This document shows, in pieces, positions 1 through 12,849 of a DNA stretch of 64,000 nucleotides (positions within the stretch are counted from its first letter, which is position 1; the number at the start of each line of letters is the position of its first letter). The position numbers and the translations under genes are program-made. The stretch is from Druceiella hillmani (lineage: Eukaryota; Arthropoda; Insecta; Lepidoptera; Hepialidae). Below the pieces are notes generated by a model that saw only the letters and a list, made by a program, of their open reading frames with translations, had not been told where the DNA came from and made no database searches. The stretch spans positions 98,501-162,500 of the forward strand of contig JAYKKI010000075.1 of NCBI GenBank assembly GCA_039881145.1. Direction: 5' to 3'.

Positions 1-2499
1 ATTCCTCTAGAAATAAAATGAACAAAGAATGTGGAATTTTTTTTTAAATAAAACAAAATATCAACAAAATGGACCATTAAAATACTGCATATAATAGCAA
101 ATATGAAAGTAATTTATGCGCACATACTATATCGAGTTTAAGGATATAATGCTCCTTTATCTTAACTTACCATGTATATCTAGTGTGAGGGCAGTGCAAA
201 GCTTAAAAATAATAATAAATTTAAATTTATTTACGTACTTACATAAACATATCTAAAACAGTAATAACGTTAGCATTATTAACTTATGTTCCAACGTAAA
301 CAATTTTGATATCATATTAGGTTAAACACACGTCAAATTTACAATATAAATACGCCAGACGCGATGTTGGTCACTGGTTTATAAAAGACAATTTTACTCG
401 CCACAAGCGTATGTAACTCGCGCAACTTCGTTCGGAAGTATTGACGTTGAAACAGGAGTGCGGGGAGCAGTCTTTGGAGTCTATGTTAACGGGACAAGTA
501 GACTCTGACTGAAGCTCAGGTGATAGTTTTCGTTATACGTTTATGTAAAACATTATTTTTATGCAATGGTGACGTATTAAGTTCCGTTACAACATCATCA
601 AAATATTGATGGTGATTTTTAAGGGAAAAAAGAAATATGTGTCTTGTTTATGATAAAAAAATTAATAGACTTATTTGTCAGGTATTTTTCTTATCCCTCG
701 AGTGTTTTGTTCTTATGCTTACTTATCATTAATAAAAATATAATGACATTACATAAACAAATGTTTACTGGGCAGTTAAAATGAATCCTCTTCTACTAAA
801 AAACTCTGGTTGAAAAGCAAGGCTAAGTTTGATTTACGGCAAACATTTTCTCTAGTAAAAACATAATCACTGCGCGGTACCTATTCAAATTTGAATATTT
901 AAATATTTACTACACTTACTTTTGTCTACCACACAAGGAATTTAGAAAGCTTTGTAACATTTTTGTGGGTAGTTATTAAATAGTTTATTAGCTAAATGGT
1001 AACAAAATTGTCTTTTTTTAATTTTAATAGGTGAAAAAATCATAAAAACATCCAATTTAGATTGGGATTATCAGCCACTAAAGGAACACCACTTTAAACA
1101 CGACTAGCAGGAAATAGACTGACTAGCCATTTTTGTTTTACTTTTATTATTGTCGCGTGGATAAATCGCGTAACATTGATAGGCCTCCTGTCGAATTTTA
1201 AGCCAGCAACTCATAAGATTAGTTCGCTTAAAATATCGATGTTCCACTACATCAAAGTGGGAAGGCAGAAGTCTTTTTGATCTTTCTATGCATTTTGCGA
1301 TGATCATCAAACGAGCAGTGTGATATATTTTCCCTAAACAAAATTAAGGAAGTGATCCAGCACAAGTTTTGGAAAAAGTTGAACATGGTTAAAGGTTGAA
1401 CAAGTTGGAGTTTCCAGTACTTTATAATTTAAATGAAATATTGCTATTATGATATAATACAAAAAGCTTTTTAAATAGGTTCATTTGGGTACAGAAAGCT
1501 ATACATAAACGGTACAGTGAATACCGCTTCAAAATGGAGCAATGCGTGAATCGCCTTAATTAAAAAGTCTCGATTTAATTATAATCAATAAATTAACCGC
1601 TTATTTAATCACATAGATTGTTGAAAGATTTCCCATTTAAAGAAGAAATTTTTATAGAAATTTAATAGAAAAAAAATACCTCATTAATCTGAGCTGTTAA
1701 AACATGACCATAACAACGGCATTAACCCGGAGTCATCTGTCTCTATTGCACGCGCGTACCCTACCTATAACTTTCTGGTGTAAAGAAAGATTTTAATTTT
1801 TTGTCATTAGCTTCGAAAATACTTTTCCGATTATAACCGAAACAATAGATACCATCCACGTATCAATAGAAATAACCTGCAATTTGTTTGGTTCCAATAC
1901 AATCAGTTTTTCTTTGATTTTTGTGCGGCATAGATTATTTTTTTTCGGTAGATTAGCAAGGAATTTAACTATGGATTTCAGAATTTTAAAAATTATTTTG
2001 TTATGTTTTTTCTTTAGATTTCGAAAGTATAATTTTGAAGTGTATTTTTTTTAACCTTTAAAAACGCACATATGTACTTATATACATAAATGTGACTCTG
2101 ATCTCATTTATGCTCATCCACTAACATTTTCTTTGAAAACATACTTCTGCCTTTACGGTTCTACCCTCCTGGTTGCTATCGCAATATTTTCATAATTTTA
2201 ATTGAAGTACAAATATTGAAAATTACATCCTCGTTATATTTCCATTTAAACTTATTATTTTACAATCAAATGTAATTTTTAATTTATTTCAGCACAAAAT
2301 TTTTATAAATACTCATTGGCCCCGAAATAATTGTTTAATAATATGTTCAGTTTCTCCCAAAACCTTGATTATTGTAAAATAAGACATATTACTATTTTTA
2401 AAACTTACTAGTTTAAATATTCCAAAATGTTAATAGTTAAAACATTCTAGATGTTACAAAATGTACAAAAATTTAAACTACTTTTACAAAATCACGTCG
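1..2499. other. AT-rich non-coding stretch
   Basis: No frame here looks like a conserved protein and no mobile-element end was recognised. The DNA is AT-rich with many short A and T runs. The one block that differs is 350-520, which is richer in G+C and CpG and is listed separately as a weak promoter and first-exon candidate. A 68-codon open frame on the minus strand near 1104-1310 has no motif I recognise and is treated as chance. Confidence 0.6.
380..521 (+). promoter_or_regulatory. Possible core promoter and non-coding first exon
   Basis: A TATAAAAG motif lies at 380-387. It is followed by about 130 bases that are richer in G+C and CpG than the surroundings, ending in CTCAG|GTGATAG, which fits a splice donor with the exon ending at 519. 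A start site near 410 would give a non-coding exon of about 110 bases. I did not find a clear TCAGT initiator at the expected distance, nor a matching downstream exon. The combination can arise by chance in a window this long, so this is only a candidate. Confidence 0.2.
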
Positions 2500-2690
2500 A
2501 AATTTCCTAGTCTCGAGGGTTATTTCCGTAAGCTCGGTTAATAAATAGAGAGTAGCGCCGCTTTTTTCATGAATTTTATTGGCTGCACGAAAAATTTAAA
2601 TTACATACCAGGTCGAGAAAGCTAACCGTACTCGTTAATCGGAATAAAATATCGATGGAACGTGGAATACGTGGGAGACAATGACGGAAC
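2500..2690 (+). repeat. Dispersed repeat family 1, copy A
   Basis: This segment shares with 14130-14372 and with the reverse complement of 19062-19305 the block ATATCGATGGAACGTGGAAT (here near 2649-2668). It also shares the preceding GGCTGCACG and GAAAGCT motifs and a CGTAAGCTC...AATAAAT start. The match to the other copies fades after about 2680. No coding capacity is visible: the minus-strand frame across it (2576-2806) is a shadow. The family could be a SINE, a MITE or the end of a larger element; I could not see target-site duplications or a poly(A) tail that would decide. Confidence 0.6.
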
Positions 2691-2986
2691 TCGCGGTAGC
2701 GGAGTTTTGGAACCGCTCCTTTCTGGACGCAAGGCACGGATGGAACTTTGAAAAACACAGTGTTATTAAGACTGGTTATATTTTTAAAATATACATAAAA
2801 CCACACTATTATAATAAAAAAATGTTTATAACTTCATAGCCGAAAAGCTCATATCGATTTTAAGACCGAATCTATTTATTACGGCAATGCAAATTTTAGA
2901 CCAAAATATAATACGAGTCATCTTAAAAATACCGTATAAGTTCACCTTGACACAATCATAAAAAACATTCTAGAATTATTTACAAA

Positions 2987-3160
2987 CTAGCTGTTATCCA
3001 CGGCTTTGCTCGCGTGAAATTAGTTCTGCTTACAATAAAAGTTATACTATATTTATTTTCTGACAAAATGCCATATGTGTGCCATGTGTAAGCCAATTTC
3101 ATAGTTATTGGTAAAACAATTGAGCCAAAAAAGTGGAATAAACAATAAAAACAAACTCAA
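2987..3160 (-). mobile_element. Helitron-derived 3' end, truncated
   Basis: Read on the minus strand the segment ends in an imperfect hairpin (ACGCGAGCAAAGCCGTGG), then ATAACAG and the terminal CTAG at 2990-2987, followed by a T. That fits a Helitron 3' end: a subterminal hairpin, a CTRR terminus and insertion next to T. Further inside are stretches resembling those I recall from insect non-autonomous Helitrons, including the complement of GCCAATTTCATAG and of ATTGAGCC. The recognisable match stops near 3160 and no 5' TC end was found, so the copy is truncated. There is no Rep/helicase coding sequence. Confidence 0.5.
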
Positions 3161-3429
3161 TATCACGTTGATAGTGTCAATTGGAGTTTATGTCGCAACC
3201 AGAGTGTATCATCGGCCAGCTTGCAAATCAATTTACTTTTTAAAATATTGTCATTTTCTGATTGAAATGTAAGCAGCTTCGTTAAAATTAAGAACTTTGG
3301 AATAACTTTGATATTAAGGAAAAGTTGTAAACATAACTTTTCCAAAATTCAATAGTGTGCTTTGGGACCCATAGAATTTTGATGATTGTTTTTGAAGTTG
3401 TTTTAAAATTACCATTATGACCAAAATTG

Positions 3430-3810
3430 TTCACGGTCGCGCAGGATTTAATAAATTTTGTTCGAACTGAAACGCTATCAATGCACACTACTCTAATAGT
3501 TGTTTCGGTCACACAGAACCACAAGCAGCATAGGCAGAAAGTAGACTCTATGATTCGAAAGTTGATTTTACGCTGTAGGAGACCAAATATTACATTGCGG
3601 CCATTTTTTAAATCATCTATATTTTAACCAGTTAATACTCATACAGCGTCTTTAAAAAATAGGAATATTTCGTAGAATGGTTAGGCGCTCTGTAATCGGG
3701 GGCAATTTAAAATATTGATGCATGCATAGCTTGGCAGTGATGTGGATATTATTTGTATGACTATTAAAATATAACCTCAGAAATTGTAGTGTCGTTACCA
3801 GAAACCGTTT
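3430..3810 (+). repeat. Dispersed repeat family 3, copy 1
   Basis: The segment is similar to 12850-13135 in the same orientation. Shared blocks include TTCGGTCACACAGAACCACA here against TTTGGTCATACAGAAATATA there, GATTCG(A/G)AAGT, and a downstream block with ATTGATGCATGCATA followed by GTAGTGTCGTTACC. Spacing between blocks is roughly conserved, so one longer element rather than chance words is likely. Short open frames on both strands across it show no recognisable protein. Its class is unknown. Confidence 0.5.
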
Positions 3811-4024
3811 CTCGCTTCATAAGCGCCAAATGGAGGACTGTATTTTTTTTTATTTTACATAAATATTTCTTTTCAATTAATGCAAAGTTCTTTATATTTA
3901 CAATAAAACTATATGTAAATATTGCACAATGGTATGTGAAATTTAGAAGTAGAAGGCTAACACTATCCAAATATAAAATCTGCTGTATCATATAGCTATT
4001 CGTTATCAATTGAGTAAAAAAAGC

Positions 4025-4130
4025 TGTTAAGTACTTGGTGTTTCGCGGGGGCAGCTTTGAAATAAGTAGTCTTACTCAAATTTATTATATTTGTTAACAA
4101 GGTAGAAAAGTCACACCATTCTTATAAGCC
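4025..4130 (+). repeat. Possible downstream part of repeat family 1
   Basis: The series GGGGCAGCTTTGAAATAAGT, then TTGTTAACAAGGTAGAAAAGT and CACACCATTCTTATAA, follows the same order and spacing as 14349-14440, just downstream of copy B of family 1 (GGCACAGCTTTAGAGTAAGT, then TCTAGAAAGTGCACATTATTCTCGTAA). This suggests that family 1 is a longer element and that this is a detached 3' portion. The similarity is moderate and judged by eye. Confidence 0.4.
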
Positions 4131-7100
4131 ATTTTTTAGAATAATGGTATTTTGTACACAGAGTTTGACATAAATTGTTTTTTTTCGAATGGTATATTTT
4201 CTCTGTTTATCTTCATGATAAAGGCTAAATGTTTGATAACATTATATATAAAATTAAACCTTGAAAGTGAAAAAAACAAATAAAGTTTTTTCAGTTTATT
4301 ATATTCATTAAGATGTATGTGGCAGTCGAATCTTATCACAACCTGTTTACAAAATATTATCGTTTTAAAATATATTCATAAAATATGAAATAAATTGATG
4401 AAATCGACGAACGGATTCCTTCAGCAAATGGATTAAGTTTACTTTTTAATCGGGCTCATGTTCACAGTAAAATCTTTCATTGAAAAATAAGGAAAATCTT
4501 CCGAAACAACATGTATTTGGAATCATATACGTTTCCACTCCAATATTTTAGGCTTAATAAACTCACTTCCATTTCAATTCACATTTCCGCCATTAAGCCG
4601 TCATAAAACATTACAATACGAATACATATTTTCAAACTACAAAAATTGGTAAAGTTATTCATGAATATTCCTTTTCAGTTTCTTACTTGTTTACTTACTG
4701 ACCGAACTTTTACCTTAATTATGAACATATTGCCTGCTATACTTTTTACAGGCGTAAAAATACCTTTAATTTCTCAAAAATACTTTTATTTGATTACTTC
4801 TAACTTGCTTACTATTAATAAGGCTCTTTTTCGTGTTTGTTGTTAAAATACGGAATATAAAAATTGTTAGAGTCAGGTTACAGTTATTTACGTTTTTTTT
4901 TATTTTTGATGGTATACTATATGGCTGCTCTTCAGTGAAAAAGAAATAATAGACAGATTTGTGTTTGATCAAAAGTGAGATAAGCAATACAACACTTATT
5001 CACACAGAGAAATCAAATATCAGTCCTTCTTTAGATGCATGGGAGCTATTTCTGAATGTTATTTTAAACCATTTTAAATGACATTTCTAGTCAACGAACC
5101 GCATGCTATGGCAATTTCAATGCCCTATCTTATTTTTATTAGAAATTAGAAAATAGACCCTTGTGTACGATATAGTACCTGCAAATAAACAACGAAATAT
5201 TTCTATAGTTAAAATGTTGATTGGCATAAGTTGATGTAAGAATTATATTGGTTTGATATAAAGAACATACCAATTTTGTGTAAAAATAATCCTATTTACG
5301 TAAATACGAATGTAAGTTTGAGTGTTTGTTTGGTGTTGAAATATAACTCTCGTAGCTTCAACGTCACACAATTTATTGTTTACAAGTATCACTCTTGTTG
5401 AAAATACCTGGTTACTATTACGTATTACAGTAACCTAGTTTAAAGGTTAAATACAGGTGGCCTGCTTTTAGTGGTTTTAATTTTTTTTTGTATAAGGAAC
5501 GTCATAACAAATTATTTAAAAACATTATTTCCGAAACAATCAATAGTATAGAAGTTATGATTTTTTTTAGTAACTTTTTTTCTTATAATTCCCCGATTTA
5601 GTCACATGAACCACTCTAGTTGCTTTACTCTTCCACTAAATCGAATAAAATTTGGTATGAAAGTAGGAACTAATGTTGTTTTTAAATAACTCGTTACCAC
5701 GTCTCTAACACAAAAAAAAATTGAACCACTATTAATGGCCATTCCGTATAACGAAGACATGAAAAAATCAATACGAAGTCTCAAGATAAATTGAATGTAA
5801 AATGTACTTTAAATTCCACCAGTCTAGACGCTCGTCTAATTTAAACGTTTGTACATTTAAATGTCGGACATAAACTGCCAGAGAGAAGGTAAAGTAGGCA
5901 ATTTATGAACATGTATGACGTGAGAAGAGTAATATTAACTTTATGTTAAACGCCTAGAAATTTCAGCTTTTTTAACAGCGCCTTTCATAACATATTACAA
6001 AATACCAAATTAAATACGCCGTACAGTCGAACGCTATGTGGATGGATGAAAATGTTTGTATAAAAATAATTTTATGTTAAATATATACAATTTAATTATA
6101 GTCTTTAAGTTTCTTGTTATGAAACAAAATTTAAATATGCATATAAAATTAAAATTACCAGTTACCATTCGAGCAACGTATTATATTTTTGTCTTCATAT
6201 TTTTAGAGATACGAAGAATAATTTGGAATGATTGAATAATATTGAACAAAAATTTCTCAAATTTCATATAAAAATGGCAATCATTCCATATTTTAACAAA
6301 TATGAAACAATGATATTTTAGCAAAGAAAAAGAGAAGTCATTTTTTAATTCATAACTTAATTTATTCTATACAAGGGGACATCTTTAAAAGTGTTTAATA
6401 GAAAAAAGTAACATTTTTACAATTAAAATTTAAAGAATAACATGTTGTTTACAGAATAATATATGGATTTTCTTACGTTGAATAAATATTTTAAAATGTC
6501 AGAAAATATATTTAACTCCATGTTTAAGTCAAATTTAAATTCTAACTTGAATTCAATTCGAAAAAAATATGTACTAAAGAATATCACTTCCAAAAATGAA
6601 ATAGCAGTAGACTTGTAAATCTATCGAATATGTTGCAAAATTTGTAGCAAGATCAATAGAATAAAAAATAATTGATGAAAACTAAAGAGATCGTCAAGTC
6701 ACTCGAAAAACTTAAATTCGTTTTACGTAATTGGAAGGATTTCTGATGCATTTCTTCACTTAATTCGTTTAATTATTGTGTGAAAGAAGTTAGAAGCCAG
6801 TAAGATTATTATGAACCCGCTCCCTATCTAGTACAGTACGATTGATGTTGGTGATGGAATGTGTTCAAAAAACGCTCCTTCAATACTTCTACGTAAGACG
6901 ATATATTCACTTATTTCTTCTACTTTTCTCGTACACTTATTTACCATTTTTTCTGGATGCGGTATGTTTATATTTTTATCAGTTCACGAATGATTTTTAT
7001 TTTCAGACGGTCATATTCCGTGGGAAATTCTGGGGCTTGTATTACTAAAAAGATTCACATTATTCAGTCTTAATAACTTCCTATGATTTTGTGCTAACTC

Positions 7101-8959
7101 TACCTGAGCTACTTGGGAAATTCTCTATTTTCTCGCGATATTCAACATATCAACTAGTTGATCGCAACCTCAGTCCATTCCATTAAGAAAAGTTACTTTT
7201 AATTAAATAAAATGAACCGAAAACATTTAAATGTAACAATTAAATTTATTGTTAATGTTTAAAACCACTTATTGATAAAAGCGAATTTAATTAATAGCCT
7301 CCATTTAATTTAGCCATGAAAGAAATTACATAATTTTAATGCTTAAATGTATGTATTCGTACAAATTTTACAAAGTGAACAATTTTTTTTCACAGACTGT
7401 TACGCCAATCTCTTACGAACATGAATAACATAAAATAAACCTTATAGTTTTATTTTATAATTTCAGTTGTGTTCTATTCTGGTAACTCAAGAAGGTGATA
7501 AAAGAATGGAAACTAATAAAAAAATGCTTAAGACTTCTGCGTTGAAAGTTCCGGATCGAACCCTTAATTTATATTATTAACACAAGCGATAAATTATTAT
7601 TTAAAAAAAATTTTCACCCAAAATGTTGTTCTCTCGATGCGTACGTCAGTAAACGTCGAAAGAAACGTATTGACGTACGCTTTCAAACTTGAATCCAATC
7701 TATACTTTTGATAATGTTTCCATTGCTAAAAAGTTATATTGTATGCTTTGTGGTTAAAAACATATGTCTTCATACATATTTTTACAAATAATATCTATTG
7801 AATAAACATGAAAGCTAAATATATTCAAACTCTAGGTGTAGGCACTTTTTATATTGCAAATGTTCCTAAATTATGATAAAAAGACTCTTTTCTTTCTTGT
7901 GTCAATTTTTTAATTTAACATTTACAGTATTGAGTACGAGTATGTAAAAACGCCTCTATGAACATTTTAATTTACGGAACTTAAAAATAATTATTTAGCG
8001 TGCTCTTTATATATTTTGTATAACTACATTTATATTATGGCACGTCCCATATTTATTTCAATACTAAAAAAAATTCAAACACATTCTAAAATATCAGGAG
8101 CGGCTGGCAGACGTACACCTGGTATTGGAGGATAAAGATTCCGTTCCAACATTTTTGAGATGTGTAGAGACACATTATGTGTAGAGACAATTAAATACGA
8201 ATTAATTAAAGTGGTCATTTCCCACTTAATATTATTAAATGATAAGACATGTTTATTGTGAGTATTTATGATTCAATTGAAAAACGTAATCAGGTAAGTT
8301 AATTCGATTGAAACCCCGTAACCACAGTGAATAATATGGCATAATTTTTCTCAGAATATAAAGTGTATGAGGATGAAAAATTATGAAATTATATTCCAAA
8401 AAATATTAAATTATTTTCTCGCCTTTGTATAAAACATTTCCTTATATTACTTCTGCCACTTCAAAAAAAGGGTTCAAAAAATCCTATAAAGAGGTCATAT
8501 TTATATTTTAATAGATACTAAATACTTCACAAACGCAAAAATGGAACATGATATCATAATTGTAATTAAATCGTAATGAAAATGATGATTTTCTGACTTT
8601 ATCACAAAAGATGCGAATGGTTTTATATTCCGTAAAAAGTGGTTTTTCTATCTTCCCTTTACAAGTATAGAATATTTTATGAAGTTAAATACTTTAAAAT
8701 GCATATATTTATATTACAGTACTGGTTGATAACAAAAGACGAATCCATTGATAGCTGGAATTTTAAACGGAAGAAAATTTTTGACCGTCGTTACGAAGAT
8801 CACAATTTATAATAATAATAAGTACTCTTTATAGTTACAATTACTTCTAGGCGTGATTCAAATTTAAGTTTACTTCTGACTATATCAGATATAAAATACT
8901 ACCAGAGAATAAGAAATAAATAAGGCAAAAATATATTCAATATCAAGAAAATATATTCC
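4131..8959. other. AT-rich non-coding stretch
   Basis: No gene, mobile-element end or RNA gene could be recognised. Open frames are all under 75 codons, rich in Phe, Leu, Ile, Lys and Asn as expected from AT-rich DNA, and carry no motif. The only local structure that stood out is the CpG-containing palindrome at 7639-7680, listed separately. Confidence 0.6.
7639..7680. repeat. Short palindrome with GTACGTCA/TGACGTAC arms
   Basis: GCGTACGTCA at 7639-7648 and its exact reverse complement TGACGTACGC at 7671-7680 flank 22 bases that can pair further through partly complementary ACGT-containing segments. It contains two TGACGT words, the core of CREB/ATF-type binding sites. It stands out because CpG is scarce nearby. 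It may be a chance hairpin, a binding site or the remnant of an element end; nothing adjacent decides. Confidence 0.5.
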
Positions 8960-9065
8960 GTCAACTATCCGCAACTTGAATATATTTCTTCTGCCAATTA
9001 CTTCGAGCTTTTCTGACCGGAAACGTCAATTGAAAGCCTTTCCGTACAGCCAATAAATGTCGCTC
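8960..9065 (-). repeat. Dispersed repeat family 1, copy D
   Basis: The reverse complement contains TTGGCTGTACGGAAAGGCTT, TCAGAAAAGCTCGAAGTAAT and TTGGCAGAAGAAATATATTC in the order and spacing of the corresponding blocks of copy B (GGCTGCACGGAATATTGG, GGGAAAGCTCACTTCAATCG, GGTAAACGGAATAAAATATC). The copy is short and diverged. Confidence 0.4.
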
Positions 9066-9658
9066 ACACGCCTTTATGACTGGGTGATAGAGCCTATAAA
9101 ATCTCTGTACGTAAATACATTGTAGATACCCAAACGAGTATAGAAGTAAAAGGGTTGCTAATTTGTAAGGGGTTGGTTTGAAATAGAAAACTTCGAAACA
9201 TTTCTAAGCCTGCCTTATTTTGCCGCTGAGCAAATCTTCAAGTAGACTCTTATGCCAATAAACATTCCTAGCGGTGTAAATTCTTTATAATTTTATTCTT
9301 AAAGGGAACATGTTTCACAATCGACTTACTATGCATTTTACAAATATAAATTTTCACTACAAAATAGATGCACCGATTAAAATCAAACGTTTGAATCATT
9401 ATTTAAGAAAATGCTGGGCAGTCAGTTCTCTTATAAGTTATAAATAAAAGTATATAAAAATTGTGTAACTATGCGTTTTGTTTTGATATTTATCTAAAAT
9501 GTCAAGCATTTTCATTAATTCAATACTAATTTGAGAAGTAAAATAATTTATTTTTGATACACTCCAGCAACATAAAGCACTCCACGCTTTTACACTCAAA
9601 TATTACGCTCGATAGCAAACATGGATTATACTAAAGTCCTTAGTGAATAGACAGAGAA
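9066..9658. other. Non-coding stretch
   Basis: Nothing recognisable was found: no long frame, no repeat shared with other parts of the window that I could detect, and no element ends. Confidence 0.6.
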
Positions 9659-10265
9659 ATTATTTTTCAGTTTTTTTGCATTATTTTGTAAAACAGTTTT
9701 TTTTTGTTTTTTAAACTATTAATGAATTTTTAATATTTTTAATCTTTTACTTTTCGTTTAAAACTGTAAATGTTTGCCTTAGTTTATTGAAATTATTGTA
9801 GTGTTATTGGTTTTTCGTATGTACAAAATTTTAAATAATACGAAAGTCTGGAAGTATGTAAAAATTTAATTAAACAATTCCATTATTTTTTTTGTATTTT
9901 TCCTTCTAAACTTAAAATTTCTTTTAGAAAATTTTTATATTGTCATCAGTTCTTGATACATGTGCAATATTTTAAATAAATCGATCCTCTGATGATGGGT
10001 GAAAATTTAATTAAAAATTTACCTTATTTTTTCTAGTCTTCTTTGTTTTGATATATTTTTTTTATTTTTACGAAATTATCATATTATCCTCAGTTCTTAA
10101 CATGTATGAATAATTTTAAATAATTTAAAGATATTCAATTGGGCGAAAAATTAATTTAAAAATAATATAATATAAAAGCCTTTTGCTTTTAAGGCTAAAA
10201 AATTTAATCTTTTGAAATTATTGCATTGTCGTTACAACTATGTACAAATGACAAGTCTCATGATG
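9659..10265. repeat. Satellite-like tandem repeat, about 144-bp unit
   Basis: Diverged units follow one another with starts near 9659, 9795, 9939, 10083 and 10225, so three spacings are 142-144 bp and one is about 136. Each unit has GAAATTA-like sequence just before the start, then ATTGTCATCAGTTCTTGA-like sequence, a TTTTAAATAAT block, a GATGATGGGTGAAAATTTAA-like block and a T-rich end. The last unit is partial. The array is non-coding and strongly AT-rich; it may be a fragment of a satellite or an internal tandem part of a larger element. Confidence 0.65.
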
Positions 10266-11489
10266 ATATAACAATGATACGTGTAAGAAATTTAGTTTCG
10301 CAGATTGTTGCACAGTAAATTACACACAAGTCGACACAATAAAAGCGTGTAAAAATGAAATATATTTTATTTCATCTAATGTTTAAAAATAACAATACAC
10401 CTGTTCTTTCAATAATTTTCGGGTTAGATAAATGGAATGGCTTAAATGAATATGGAATAATAAATGGCTTAATTTAAATAGTGAGTCTATTGTCTAAATA
10501 AAATGAATAGCATTTTCTTAGTTCTCTGTTGTGAATTTGAATATTTTCATTAAAATCATCAAGCATATTTGTATTCGTGCAGAATCTCACTTAGAGTTAT
10601 TTAAATTTCTCGCATCGTTCCCTTGCTTTGAATCTGAATTTGACCAAATAGAATACAGATAAAGCAATATATTCATGCGGCGCAATATTTCTTGGCGCAT
10701 GATTGTGTAAGGAATATCTTCGGGTAGCAAGTTATCCTTATAAATATTATGAACATAATTTTGTTATATTAGTAATTATGTAAAGTAGAACTTACGATGG
10801 TATTACATTGTAAAAACATGCTATTCATTCAATCATACAGACTTGTTTATTGAATTATCTAACATTTTTAACCCTAAAAAGTAGTTTCAAATCTCATCAA
10901 CATCTACACTCTAAATGTCTATCAAAGCAATCCCCAATGATTAACGTCCTTGATAATTCGCCAAAAGCTCGATAATTTTCTAGTATTCAACTCAAGTTTA
11001 TGTAATTAAATTCCTGTTATTAACCTATGTGACCCCTTGGTCATAATATGTTACCGATTGCTGTAGTCAATTAGGTGTTAATATTAATCATTTTGTCAAA
11101 ATCTAAATCATGATGTGGGCAAGTGTCCTTACTCAATATTAATTTAAATCCATTTTCTTTAACGTACTTAATTCATTTGAATAATTGACACGCTATCTGT
11201 TATTAACCAAACATACTTCAAGATTCCTATATATGTCGTATAACAGAATATTGTGATTAGACCCGAACTTTTGACTAAAAATGTATTATTTAATCACATA
11301 TATATGTACGCATAAAAAGAGTGTAACTGTGTATATTTCTTGCTTACCCATAATATTATTCTTGACAGATTGTCAGATATTTAGCGTAAAAACTCAATTT
11401 GACCACTACGAAATGTCAAAAAATGACAATCAAAAAACACCAACAGCATTCCAAGAAAATAAGTAATTAAAAAGTCCATCATTATGTTT
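10266..11489. other. Non-coding stretch
   Basis: No gene or mobile-element end was recognised. A 61-codon frame at 11281-11466 has no motif and no conserved feature and is taken as chance. Confidence 0.6.
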
Positions 11490-11600
11490 TACACGTTCCG
11501 GCGATAATTTTTTTTGGTTACCGATTGCGGCGAGCTTTATCTGATTTCAACGTAATTAAAATTTTCCTTGCAACTAATAAAAATTACGTAGAAAGTGTTA
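11490..11600 (-). repeat. Dispersed repeat family 1, copy F
   Basis: On the plus strand the series ACGTTCCGGCGATAATTTTT, GGTTACCGATTGCGGCGAGC, TTTATCTGATTTCAACGTAA follows the order of copy C at 19130-19230 (ACGTTCTATCGATATTTTAT, GGTTTACCGATTAAGGTGAG, CTTTCCTGAACAGAAACGTT). The copy is diverged and ends near 11600. Confidence 0.45.
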
Positions 11601-12849
11601 CTACAGTGCGACGATTATAACCGAATCGATTTATTATCGAATCTGACAAAGTTCTGCGCTATGGTATACGTATATCGTGTCTCGAAACTTTTTGCCACAA
11701 TTTCGATTATCGGAGAGAACACAAAAATTAAATCGCAATTTTTATACAGCTTTTATATCAATAATCAATATTTTGATATCCTAATCAAGAATTTTTTTTA
11801 ATATAGTCTACTTCATAAGAGCATATATGGGAAAAGTGGAAAACTGTATAAAATTTTAAAAAATGCACTTGCTTCATAACATAAACTGTGCCGTTTTATT
11901 ATGTACAAGTGCTGCAGTCGCCTTTATTACTGAAAATTGCCCTGATAATTGTCTAGCATCTCCAAGACATGCTCTTTATTAACTTTATTGCATAATCTGA
12001 GGACAAAGACCTGCATAAAAGTTAAATCTTCCGAAGGAGCTGCTTAATATGTTAAATGTTCTTCTTTCAGAAATTTTAATTCATGGAATCCCAAACATTT
12101 TTATGTGATTTGCAAATGCCAATTTTAAAGGTTAATCCAGTACGTCAACATCATTTCCTTCTTTTTACCTAAACACTTTTAGTTAGATGGTAATAAATTA
12201 TCTTGATATATTTCGAGCATTTTGACAACGGAGGCAATTTTCGGTGACAAAACTATCGTTGTGGGCAGGTTAGGTATAATAAATAGAAAAACGTAACCAA
12301 AAAAGACTTAGTCCAAAATAATTAGATTATTTGGAACTCTGTCCAAATTTTCTTTGGCCGAAATAATTATTTTTTGACATGTTTTTCGAGAAGCAGATAT
12401 TTGTTCACCGTATCAGAATTTATATTTAACCCATTTTAGTTAAAACCGCACGGTCCTTACGCGACTTTAGGGGAAAAATAAAAATTTTCTTGGACGTCGA
12501 TAAAATCACTCTATCCTAGTTTTTCGTCATTTTATAGTCAGAGATCTACCAGATTTCCACTATCTGGCAACCAAATGTTATTTTACCTGTTTACTTATTA
12601 TTATCTTGATATTTTCACGTATTTATTTATTGCTGATGCAGCAATAAAACGTCTGTGTATTAAAAGCTGTTGTTTTATGTTTTGACTCTTAAACTTATGT
12701 AAATGTTAATATAAAATATTGATTAAAGAATAATTGTAATATAATAAATGAAATTAAGAAACAATATAAAAATAAAATTTTAATCCAAAATTCACGATAA
12801 TCGTAGTCAGGAAAGTCAGAAATCATAACAATTATAAAAATAATAATAA
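11601..12849. other. Non-coding stretch
   Basis: No gene, RNA or element end could be supported. Open frames are short and without motifs. Confidence 0.6.

Noticed and set aside
1104..1310. 68-codon minus-strand frame
   Set aside because: Balanced composition but no motif, no splice context and no repeat support.
2576..2806. 76-codon minus-strand frame
   Set aside because: It crosses repeat family 1 antisense and has no counterpart in the other copies.
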